Positions 44,031-54,035 of a stretch of DNA of 64,000 nt are shown piece after piece. The notes beneath the pieces were generated by a model. The model was not told where the DNA came from, searched no databases, and was given only the letters and a program-made list of their open reading frames with translations. The stretch lies in contig OZ017748.1 of the NCBI GenBank assembly GCA_963969365.1, positions 3,593,001 through 3,657,000 on the forward strand, in the 5' to 3' direction. Position 1 is the stretch's first letter, and each line of letters opens with the position of its first letter. The position numbers were made by a program, and so were the translations under genes. This DNA is from Asterochloris sp. CNOR1 (Eukaryota > Chlorophyta > Trebouxiophyceae > Trebouxiales > Trebouxiaceae).

Positions 44031-47000
44031 ATGGCAATGGTCCATCAGACTCCAATCCTCAGCCTGCTGTTGCTAGTGCTGCCGGTGGTCGCTCTTGGAC
44101 AGCTGCTGCTGCTTGGTGAGGGTGCCAGCATCTGTCATGAGGTGGACAAGCCATCTTAGGGATCTGGCAGGGCTGCAATGCGCTGCTGAGATCCCCCAGT
44201 GATGTCCACTGCCCTGACAACCTGCACAACAGAGCCAGCTGCGTCTGCTGCCTGTTTAAGTTGCAGAGTGCTTTTAGCGCCATCCAGCTCCTGTGCTGGA
44301 TCAGGTTCCTCAGCTGCCAGATCTGCTGCTTTCATCAGGCTGAGGCATGCGCACTGCCAAGGTGCAGGCCAGCCTTTGCGTTGCAGGTGCTCCCACAGGC
44401 CTGCCACCTGCTGGAAGCTGTCCATCAGCAGCAGCAGCTTTCCTCCAGCAGCAGGTGCCACTCACCAATGCAAGCAGCAGCTGCCAGGACTTGACCACAA
44501 ATTGCAGAGAGTGCTACTGCAAACTGCAGCCAGTGAGTCTAGCGTGATCCTAACTCAGCCTGGGCAGAATGCAGCTGCTGAGGTCGGATCCTGTGCTGCA
44601 GGTATTGCAGGCTGCACAGCTCGGTGTCAGTGACTTTGGAGCCTGCCTGAGTTCTGGCATGAGTGTACCAGGTGTGAGGCACCAGTGCTGCGGAGTCATG
44701 TGAAGTCCTTGAGAGCCCCTTGCCATTGTCCCAGCAGGGCGCAACCCTGCATGTAGCGCAGAGCAGCAGGGCTGAAGCTCTTGCCTGCAGGTGTGGACAC
44801 ACAGCCACTGTCATCGCTGGCACAGTGCTCTGGCATCGACAGCCCCAACTTCTGTGCAGACCAGGCCTCAACAACCTCATGCATCACCTCAGTCAGCTCA
44901 ACAAATCAATGTGTCCTTCAATGCAACAGCATGGGAGTGCGCTGTGCTTTCTTCTCCTTCAATGCTCTGGCCCACGGTGAGCAAAGCAAGCTGTGGAGCA
45001 CTTCTAACATAAGCACCGAGATGCTATGGCCAAGCAAGACTCTCGCTACAGCAGCGTTGCTGTGCAACACTGCAGGTGGCACATGCTGCTTCTATCAGCG
45101 CAGCAATGCAACAGAGCCAGCAGCTGCGCCATCTTTTGTGCCCACACCTGAGCGCCCCTCATCTCCAGAGCCCAGCCCAGCCTCAGGGCCTACATCGGCC
45201 CCTGTTGTGCCACTTCAGTTGCCTGCAACTCCGGAGCCAGCAACTCCTGCCAATAGTGCTGCAGCTGGCATGCCCCTGACTGCCGAGTCTGCTGCCACTC
45301 TGGCACCAGAAGACAGGAGTGCTGTGACCAGCGCAACACTGGCTGCTGAGCCAGCTGCTGCTCAAGCACCCAAGGGCACCATTGCTGCAGCCGGCATGCC
45401 CCTGATGGCTGAGACAGCTGCCACCCAAGCTCCAGAGGGCAGCACTGCTGCAGCGGCCATTGAGTCACTTGGCACAGCAGAGCCAGTGCCAGTGCCAGCC
45501 AATGTCGTCCAGACAGTGCCCCTCCTTGACATGATTATCCAGTACAACCAGATCAGCAGCAGCTTTCTGAATCTGGAGCAGCTAAAAGAAGTGATGGCAA
45601 TGGCAGCAGCTGACCTTGAGGCTGCTGCAGCTGTGCCCGTGGTCATTCTGATCGATGCTGTGTCAGAATTCTGGCTCCCCACCATCCTCTTTGCCAACGG
45701 CAGCCTGCAGGGCCAGCTGAGCCTTGTGGCAACAAGCGCCCTGGCCAGCAGCACAGCCCAGAGCCCTGCTGCTGGCAGGCGGCTGCTGCAGGCAGATTCC
45801 ACAGCCAGCACCACTCAGTCCACCCTCCACCTCACTGTGATTGGCACCGCCGCTCAGCCTGCAGCGGTGCAAGCTGCCCTGGAGGCTCTGCTGCAGGGCA
45901 GCAGTGCCCCTGCTGAAGTAACAGTGGTGCCCTCAGGCAGCTCAGCCCTGAATGCTTCAATCCTCTTTCAGTCCAACACATCCACCCCAGTCTCAGGGGA
46001 AACCCTGTCTGCACTCAACCTGGCCCAGGTGAGCGTGCAGTATTATCTTCAGCCTGTTGTCACACAGGCTGTCTGCTGAGGTGATGCTGTACAGATCTCG
46101 GCATGTTTTTGCAATCCTCCTCCTGAATGCAGGCACTGAGACAAAATCCATCACTGCTCGGCTCTGGCACCACAATCGTCAACATGAGCATCATGACGGC
46201 CATTACTGGCCGCTTTGTGCCGTACCCCTCCCCAGCTGGCCTGAATGCTGTGACCACAGCAGCACCTCAACCCAGCACTACTTCATCCCCCAGGTGTGCA
46301 ATGGCTGCATGCAATTGCCATCGACTTCCTGTTTGTTTGCGGCGCTCGAGTTTATTGTAACAACAGTGGCGATCCTGTTCACTATAGCGTCATGGTGTCC
46401 TGCAAGCATGTATACCCTCCAGCCACTGGCTTGATCACCAGCTGACACTGTTCTTCTGTCTGTACACCTGAAGCAAGTGGGCCTGCTGTGCAGCACTTTG
46501 GCCCCACAGCCAGAGAGCACAGGGCCGCCAGCCTATCCTCCAGGGCCTGTAAATGCTGAGTCTGGTGCAACAAGCGCTCCCTCTCCTCCAGCCACAGAGT
46601 CAACAGCGACCAGCTTGGCAGCGCCTGCTCCTCCCATACCCACAGCAGCATCGTCCACCTCACTGCCAGGCACAACAACGACGTCACCAGCAGTGCCAGA
46701 GGCGCCAGCATCGACAGGAGCGCCTTCCACCTCAGAGCCAGCTGCAGCAACATCTGCCACCTCGGTGCCAACCACTGAGCCTGCCCCCACAGCTGCGCCT
46801 GGTGGCACTTCAGCGTCGACTGCCATACAGCCAGGCACAACAGCACTTGACACCAGCAATGAGGCAGTGCCAGGAATACCCCCACCTGCTACCTCAGGGC
46901 TAGCTGCAGCAGCGCCTGCCACCTCAGAGCCAAGCACTCAGCCCTCCACCACAGCTGTCGCTGCTGAAATGCCAGGCAGCAGCTCAGCTCATGCTGCGGT

Positions 47001-50000
47001 CCCAGCAGGCCCTGGTCAGTCCACCTCAACTGTGGTCTCCCAGGCCACCAGCATGCCTGAGCAACAGCCTGGGCAGCCAATTCTTTCAGCACCACTAGCC
47101 ACCAGCTTGGAGCCGCCTGCTGAGCCTCCCACACCCTTTGCACCTCCTGCCGGCACAGCAGCCACCACCCTGGCACCCAGCACAACTGCCTTGATGGCGT
47201 CTCAGCAGGTTGCACACCCGCTTGTGCTCAGTGTCTCCATGACTTTTTACCCAAGCAAGCAGCAAAAGGCCGCTGCACTGCGCCAGGTCCTGCTCACAGC
47301 CCCAGACAGCGTGCTGCAGCAGACCAGCATGCTGAATGGGTCAGTCAACATCACGGGAGTCACCCTCAGGTGGGCTGCCTTTGCTATGCTTCTGTTTGTT
47401 GACTCTTGCTTTGCATGTCATTGAGCCATGACGTACTGCAGCATGGCGCTCTCTCCAGTGATCGCACTGATCTGGATGCATTGCAGCATTATGCTTCCTC
47501 AAATTACACACAGTGACAGGCATGCCCTGCAGAATGGCAGCTTCACCAATCACAGCGGTGCCCACATCGAGCAACATCTCAGAAGCAGCAGCCAGTAGCA
47601 GCTGGGGCAGTTCGCCACCGCCGCCTCCTCCCCCGCCACCTTCGCTACCATCCACTGTAGCAGCCTCCAGCCCACCACCACCACCTCCCCCACCACCGTG
47701 AGTCCTGAGCAAAAGCATTCCTCACAGTTTGCAGATGCTGAGATGGTTGACACTTCCTCCCAAAAGCTGCAGGCCGCCGCCTCTGCCAGGTAAACTCCGC
47801 CACAGGAGGCAGCTGCTGGCGGCCATCCTATAGCTGCAGACCATCTCTGAGTTGTTATCATGCTGGAAAGGAGCCCGTGATTGAGTTTCAGATGAGCCCA
47901 CCAATCATGCTGTGACCTCTGAAAGGCAGATATGGTTGGCTGCCGTGAAAACCTCTTAGTCCCCCTCTTGAATGGCACATGCCATCTTGACTCACATGCC
48001 ATCTCTAGGGCAGCCCACCTTCAGCAGAATCAGTCGCTGATCAAGCAGCCCATATCTCATCTCAGGCAAACGGGCAGTCAACGAAGGGTAAGGGCTGGTG
48101 TCAGCATTTAAAGTCCCCACCCTGAGTGCGGGCTGAGTCGGTGGCCGGACCTCTGCCAGCCATGCAGCGCCTAGCCATTGCAGCTCTTTGCAGCGCACTC
48201 TCGGCCAGCTGGGGAGCGACCGCTTCTGTACAGGCCCTACACTATGGCGTAGGTGAACTTCACGCGAGCCCGCCTGCTGCGTGGGGCTGCCAGGGATGAT
48301 TTTGGGAGTTGAGCAATGCCATCTTGCATGGGGGCCTGCAGCTTTTTTGGCCCGGCAGCACCACATGGCCCATCTTCACAGGCCCCACTGGCCAGGCAAT
48401 CACACAATCAATGCTGCCTGGACAGCGCAGGTCTCCATGCAGAGATTGTCCTCTGGTGGCATTTTGCAGTGGCGCCTCCAAGCCGCCCCTATAGCGGCAC
48501 ATGACCTAAGCCACCTGCCCCCTGCACTGACCTACAGGCTCCAGGCACTTGCTCGATGCAGCCAGTACCTCAGCCATGGCAGCCTTGTTCGACGAGTCAG
48601 CCGGCATGAGCGGGGACACGAACTATGTAGGCTTGGGCACAATTGCAGCGGCGCCATCCACAACCAATGCTACCTACAACGGCACGGTGAGGTTGTGGGG
48701 TTTCATCCAGTGCCGCAGGTTTAGGTCAGTTGATTGGATATGTTGCACACCCACATGGACATACTGCAGCACGCTGGTTGCCAGGCAACAACCCAAATGC
48801 CCTCGCTGCATAAGTCTGACCAGACAGGTTGTGGTGCCATGGCCCACCTTCTGCAGCATGTTCTGTGCCGCAGTCAGCTGACCTACACGCTGTGCTCCTC
48901 AGGCGCAGCACGCTGATTGCCTTGGATTCCATCAGGACCCTTCTGTTACTGCGCGCCTTTGCACGCTGACCTCCTTGCCCACCTTCCCCGTTTTCCTGTA
49001 CCTTGTCCAGCTGCCTCAACCCTCATTGTTTGAGACTCCCCAGCTAGGCCTGTCACTACATGCTGTCCTCTGACACCAATTTCCTGGTGCCCTGCAGCTC
49101 CTGTACTAGTGCATGCCCTGCAACCCCAGCCGTTCGCATGCCATGCTGTGACAGCTTTCACCCTGTGCCCCTGTAGATAATGTGCTACGGCGTCCCCTGC
49201 GACACCACCCTGGCCATGGCTGCCTGCATGCCCACAGCCTCTCTGGACATGCCCACCTATGTCAACTACAAGCAGGTCCTGGGCACCCTGACATACTCAA
49301 GGCCCTACATGGTGAGGCACCGCCTCAGAGTTGTGACTTTGCTTGCCTCCACTTCAGGGCAGGAGGGCCACACATGTAGGCACCAGCCATAGAGTGGTCT
49401 CGATTAGGAGCCAGTAGCACTGCGTGCAGAACACCAACCTTCCCCTTGGCCCCCGAGGTCCACTTGCTGCCTGCAGATGGGCGATTGCTCCAACGGCACC
49501 TGTGACATGGCAGTCACCGGCCCTGGCTCACTGGACCCTGACAACTTTGCCAAGCTCAATGCTACCTCCTACACAGTGGCAGTCACGGTGAGGACCTGGA
49601 GCAGCCCTGCTTGGCTTGAACTCTGAGCACCTGACCTGACCTGCAGCATGCGCAGCCAGCAAGCTAAAGTAGCACATCAAGGCCCTGACTCTGCGCGCTC
49701 AGTCACCCCCAATTTAGGCGCCATCCGTTAGCTGCCTGAGCTGTGACCCTGCTGGTGTGGCCATTGCAGTGACCTCCCGCCGCTGCCTCCTCAAGCTGTG
49801 TGATCCTGCTGTGCAGGCTAACAGCGAGACTGAGCCTGTAGATGTGTGGTATCTGCCACAGTCCTGCACTGGCGCCACCAGCCAGGTGCTGGTGCACTCC
49901 ATTACCTACGACATCACCCCACCCTTCCTGACCATCATCAAGCTCACTGGGGACACCAACACCACCATCATCAGCACTGAGCCCTCTGACTACTCTGCAG

Positions 50001-53000
50001 TGACTGCGGTGAGGCACAGCTCTGAAGTTTCTGTCCTTGTTACTCAACGTGGAGCAGACCACACAAAATTGCGGCAGAGGGCGCAATGCCAGCTTGCTGA
50101 GATGCCTCTTGAGAGCTTGGATTTGCTCACGTGCTGCAGAGGCGCCACCTTCTGAGCACAGCCTGGGCCAGCATCAAGGCAGCCACAGGCGCCCGCAGGT
50201 CCCTCCTGGCCACCACCTCTGAAACCCTCATCTTTGAGTTCTCTGAGTCTGTGGTGGGCTTCAACGAAAGCAGCATTGACGTGACTAATGGAGAGGTGAG
50301 GGCATGCTGCATATCACACATGCTTTGCACAGAGCAGGTGCCCCCCATTCCTGGCGTGGCTGGCTGCAAAGGACACCAAGCAGCAGCCAAGCATGATATG
50401 CTTTGCAGCTATAACTTGCTGTTGAATGCACTGGATCTTGCCTGGCTGCACTCATCTGCAGCTGCTGGCAGATCATGTGCCCTCCCCAGCCGGGAGCTGC
50501 AGGGAGAGTGGCCAATTCAAGCATATGCTCTGCAGGCCTTGACGAGTGGCTGCCCTGCTGCAGATCACCTCTTTCAGTGGCAACGATGACAACTCCACCT
50601 TCATCGTTGTCGTCGAGCCTACCAACGGCGCCTCAGCCATCACGGTTGCAGTCTCTGAGGGTCAGCCCCTAGACTGGACTCCTCATGGCGTTGCAGACAG
50701 ACGTCTCCAAAGAAAGGGCTCCTCAGCCGAGATCTTGTCTGGCGCAGTTTCTCCCAGAGCTTGTTGCATGGACTCCCTTGCCTTGTGCAGCATGTGCCGT
50801 CATAGCTGCTCAGCAGCAGCCTCCCTTGCCGCCCTGCAGCAGACTGTGCCATTGCCGATTGCCAGGCCTCGTGAAAAAGGGGACCTACCACCCTTCTGCC
50901 CTGCAGACGCCTACACAGACCTCGCTGGCAACACCGGCTCAGCCAACATCGACTCTGTGGTCGGCACCAGCACTGGATCCGCCACCACAGAGTCCTCCAG
51001 CTCCAGCGCCAGCTCAGGGGCAGCCAGCTTGGGCAATGGCGCTATCATTGGCATTGCGATTGGTGGTTTCTTCTTTCTCCTCCTGCTGATCCTGCTCTTC
51101 CTGGTGGTGAGTTGCTCTGCTGTGTGAAACGCTACGCTGCGGCATCAGAGGGTCTGGTGAAATGTGTGGGGATGTCAGAGGGGCATCTTAAGCCCTGCGC
51201 GTGCAAAAGCTGGCTCTTCTGTGTTGGCTGCACATACTCTTTCTGCTTGCCTGGTGTTAAGTCCTCTGAGGCTGGTGCTGAAGTTCTTGGGGAGGGGCGT
51301 TGTGAGAGGCCTGCTCTCTGTCTGTTCTTCCTGGTGGTCAGCCAGGGCTGCGTGCTCTGGTTTGCATGCTTGATCCTGCAGCAGTGGGGCCTGACCAGCT
51401 GCTGTCAAGTCTGTGTCATATGCGTGTTCCCCAATTGCTACATAGCTGAGCATGAAGACTTGAGCGACGAGTGCATACGGAGGGCATGCTGTCGGGGTAG
51501 GCAGATGCCAGCTCTGCACCTAGGCTGCCAGCTTTGCAGACCTACAGCCAACCCCTCCAGCGTTGAGTCCGCCTGGCAGCGCCATGCCTGTTTCTTTTGA
51601 GCTTCCAGTAGCTTAGAGGGTCCCCCAGCCTGAGCCAACCGGTACAGTTGGGCTATGCTGCCTCTGAATGAAACCTAGACAGCAGCTGCATGCACCACAA
51701 TGCACTGGAAAGGCACGACGCAGCAGCTGCCGCGTGCGCCCCACCGTCCTGGAATGAGGGCACGAGGCAATCATTGCTGCACGCGCCCCGCTGCAGATGG
51801 CCACCGCATTGAGGCGCAAGCACCGCAAGGAGACAGAGGCAGAGCAGGCTGCAGCTGCTGGCAAGGGCGCGCCTGGCGCAGGGACGGGTGTTGCTGTGAC
51901 TGCCTCGGCTGCAGGAGAACCTGTGGCAGTGCCAGCCACCGACATTGAAGGTGCAGCCAGATGAAGGGCTGCATGGGAGGGGCTACGCACATGATGCACC
52001 CGCTCAGATGATCGCTAGCCCATTCAGCTTGACGCTAGCTGGAAGACAGCTTGCCCAGCCAGCAGCCTGCATGCACATCCAGCAAAATGGTGCATCTTCT
52101 GTCTGGACTTAAAGGTCGACACTGCTGCAAATGACCACCCCTCACACAGTATGTGCAAAGTCTCCCATGAAGCAATGTTTGAAGTAAAGGGACAAATTGT
52201 AAAGCATGCATGATTCCTAAACAGGTCAATGTGGCTCACATTGATTGTGCCTTGATGTTGTGCGCAGGTGGCAAGGGACTGCGCAAGCTGACGCCCCAGA
52301 AGACAGAGCCCCCTGCAGGCCAGGGCCTGCACTCTGAGTTCAGCAAGTGAGGCATTACTCAGCTGCACTAGGGCCCACAGCTTCCCCTGGCAGCGTTGCT
52401 CATCTCTCCACGTAAAGCATGAGCTGCTCCCTGGGGCCGTGGCCTATCTGGTCCCAGGCTGTGCTCTGACAAGCATAGCATACAGCCCTCCTTCAGATGG
52501 TGTCACGCTGCAAGGTGTTGCCTGCAGAGCCAACATGCGCAGTTCCAAGAGTGAGCTCCCTGTCTCGCGGCCAGCTGCTTCAGCCAGCGCCACCAACCCT
52601 AAGAAGGCCACCCGCTTTGGAGGGGTGAGCTGCGCACTGCTTCCGACGTGCTGTCCTTAAGCAGTCTGCCTTGACCTCAAGCTACACTGCATGGAATGCT
52701 GCTGCTGCTGGCTGCAAGTCGCCTTCAGTTGGCATACAATTCGCTGCTAAGCGCCACCCCTGACGTGTGCAGGTGCTGCCCTCTTTCCTTTCTTCAGGAG
52801 GGTCTGCTGACTTTGGGACGCCAGCTGCCAGCTTCACCGCAGGCTCGTCTGGTCATGGCCATGAAGTCCCTGCTGCTGTTGCCAGCGAGGACGAGCCTGA
52901 CAAGTATGGGTCAGGTAAGCGCTATCACTGTGGTGCAGCATTCATGCTGCCCCTATGGAAAGCTTGATCTCTGTAACGGGTTTCAGCAAAGGAGATCTCT

Positions 53001-53767
53001 GCTGCACAGCTCTGGCATGGGCAGCACTCTGCTCTAGCCCAACTGCAACAGTGAGGCAGGCGTGTGGCTCAGCTGACAGCACTCTCTGCCTGGCTGTCCT
53101 GTTTGTTGACAGCCGCATGCACTGGCCTGCCGTGGAGGGCTGATACCTCACGCTGAGGCGCGGCCAAGCCCACCATGAGCTGACGCTGTCCAGACCACCT
53201 TGCACAGGCAGCTATGATGGCCCCATCCTGCGCTATTCCAGCAACCTGGAGGAGATTGCCCCTGTGAAGGCCAGCAAGGCCGCTGAGGCCAGCCCGTCCA
53301 AGGTCAATACGCCGCCACCCTCTCATGCCAAGCCTAACCCCCTGTTCATCACCTCCTCTGGGGTGAGCTCCCTGCATGATGATGTGCGTCTTGCTGTGCG
53401 TCCCGCTGTGGCATGGCAGCTGGCAAAGACATCGCTTCTGCAGAGCTGCACTGGCAGGCTCAGCGAAGTTACGCCAGATGTGGTGCTCTCAAGTCATCAT
53501 GATCAGGCAGCGCCTGCACCTGTCAGCACTGCCCTGCACATGCAAACTGTAGCCACCAATGCCTGGCTGCAGGTGACCTCCAGCAAACTGAGCGATGCGG
53601 ACATGTCCAAGTTTGCCTCCCCGAATGCTCTCTACTCTGGCAAGACAGCAGGCAGCCATGCATGGGACAGTGTAGACCTGTCAGAGTCCCAGGCGGCTGC
53701 GGCAGAGCCCGCCCCCACTGAGGACTTCTATTCACCCGTTATCTCCAGGCGCCAAAGCAACGCCTGA
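44031..53767 (+). CDS. Large type I membrane protein: signal peptide, Pro/Ala/Thr-rich ectodomain, bacterial-type Ig-like repeat, TM and tail
   Basis: I do not recognise a named orthologue. Exon 44031-44115 encodes a signal peptide (MAMVHQTPILSLLLLVLPVV). Exon 44791 onward gives a Cys-rich module (QCSGIDSPNFCADQ, CNSMGVRC, GTCCFYQR). Long Ala/Thr/Ser/Pro-rich stretches follow (about 45120-45480 and 46495-47210), with modules such as LNLEQLKEVMAMAAADLE and VLSVSMTFYPSKQQKAAALR, then two polyproline runs (47620-47697) ending exactly at a GTGAGT donor. Downstream exons give GDTNYVGLG, Cys-rich CYGVPCDTTLAMAACM and CLSCDPAG, then an Ig-like unit split over exons: ETLIFEFSESVVGFNESSID, VTNGE, ITSFSGNDDNSTFIVVVEPT and YTDLAGNTGS, the pattern of bacterial Ig-like (Big_12/13) domains. 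A TM helix (IIGIAIGGFFFLLLLILLFL) lies at about 51044-51105. A basic start (RRKHRKETEAE) and a Ser/Pro-rich cytoplasmic tail run to the stop at 53767. It could be two genes, but splice donors support one. A cell-wall adhesion or sensor role is inference. Confidence 0.72.
45190..45480 (+). repeat. Ala/Pro/Thr-rich degenerate repeats
   Basis: Within the surface-protein ectodomain the phrase AAGMPL(T/M)AE(S/T)AAT(L/Q)APE recurs: AAAGMPLTAESAATLAPEDR at about 45260 and AAAGMPLMAETAATQAPEGS at about 45390, with SATLAAEPAAAQAPKG between. It is an in-frame coding repeat of about 44 codons, typical of a stretched, probably O-glycosylated, stalk. Confidence 0.75.
47620..47697 (+). repeat. Two polyproline runs
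   Basis: Two tracts of nine prolines, separated by SLPSTVAASS, are encoded by CCX repeats and end just before the GTGAGT donor at 47698. Similar tracts separate domains in algal hydroxyproline-rich glycoproteins such as pherophorins. That comparison is family knowledge, not proof of homology. Confidence 0.8.
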
Positions 53768-54035
53768 GCTGCTGGTCTTCTGTATAGGCCACTTGTACAG
53801 CAGGGATCCAGTACTGCAAGTTTGTCTGCCAGCCCCTCACTGCAACCAGTTGATGCACTGGATGCCGTGCCTTTCGCAAAGTTTTATCCGCTTGCTTTCC
53901 ATGACAGTCAAGAGATGCAGACATGATGTTCTTGATCAGGGCTGACCCTGTTAAAGAGCTAGCTGCAAAATGTCGTGACCTATTCGCCCATCTCAAGATC
54001 GCCCATCAATCTCGAGATCGCCTCAACCGGGCCGC
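53768..54035. other. Spacer before the ShKT gene
   Basis: This 268-bp gap lies between two plus-strand genes. It contains a short near-repeat (CATCTCAAGATCGCCCATCA followed by ATCTCGAGATCGCC, about 53990-54021) just upstream of the next start codon, which could be a regulatory direct repeat. No coding potential was recognised. Confidence 0.5.

Noticed and set aside
46382-46937. Long antisense frames rich in Leu/Trp or Ala/Val under the surface-protein stalk
   Set aside because: They are artefacts of the Ala/Thr/Pro codon repeats on the plus strand.
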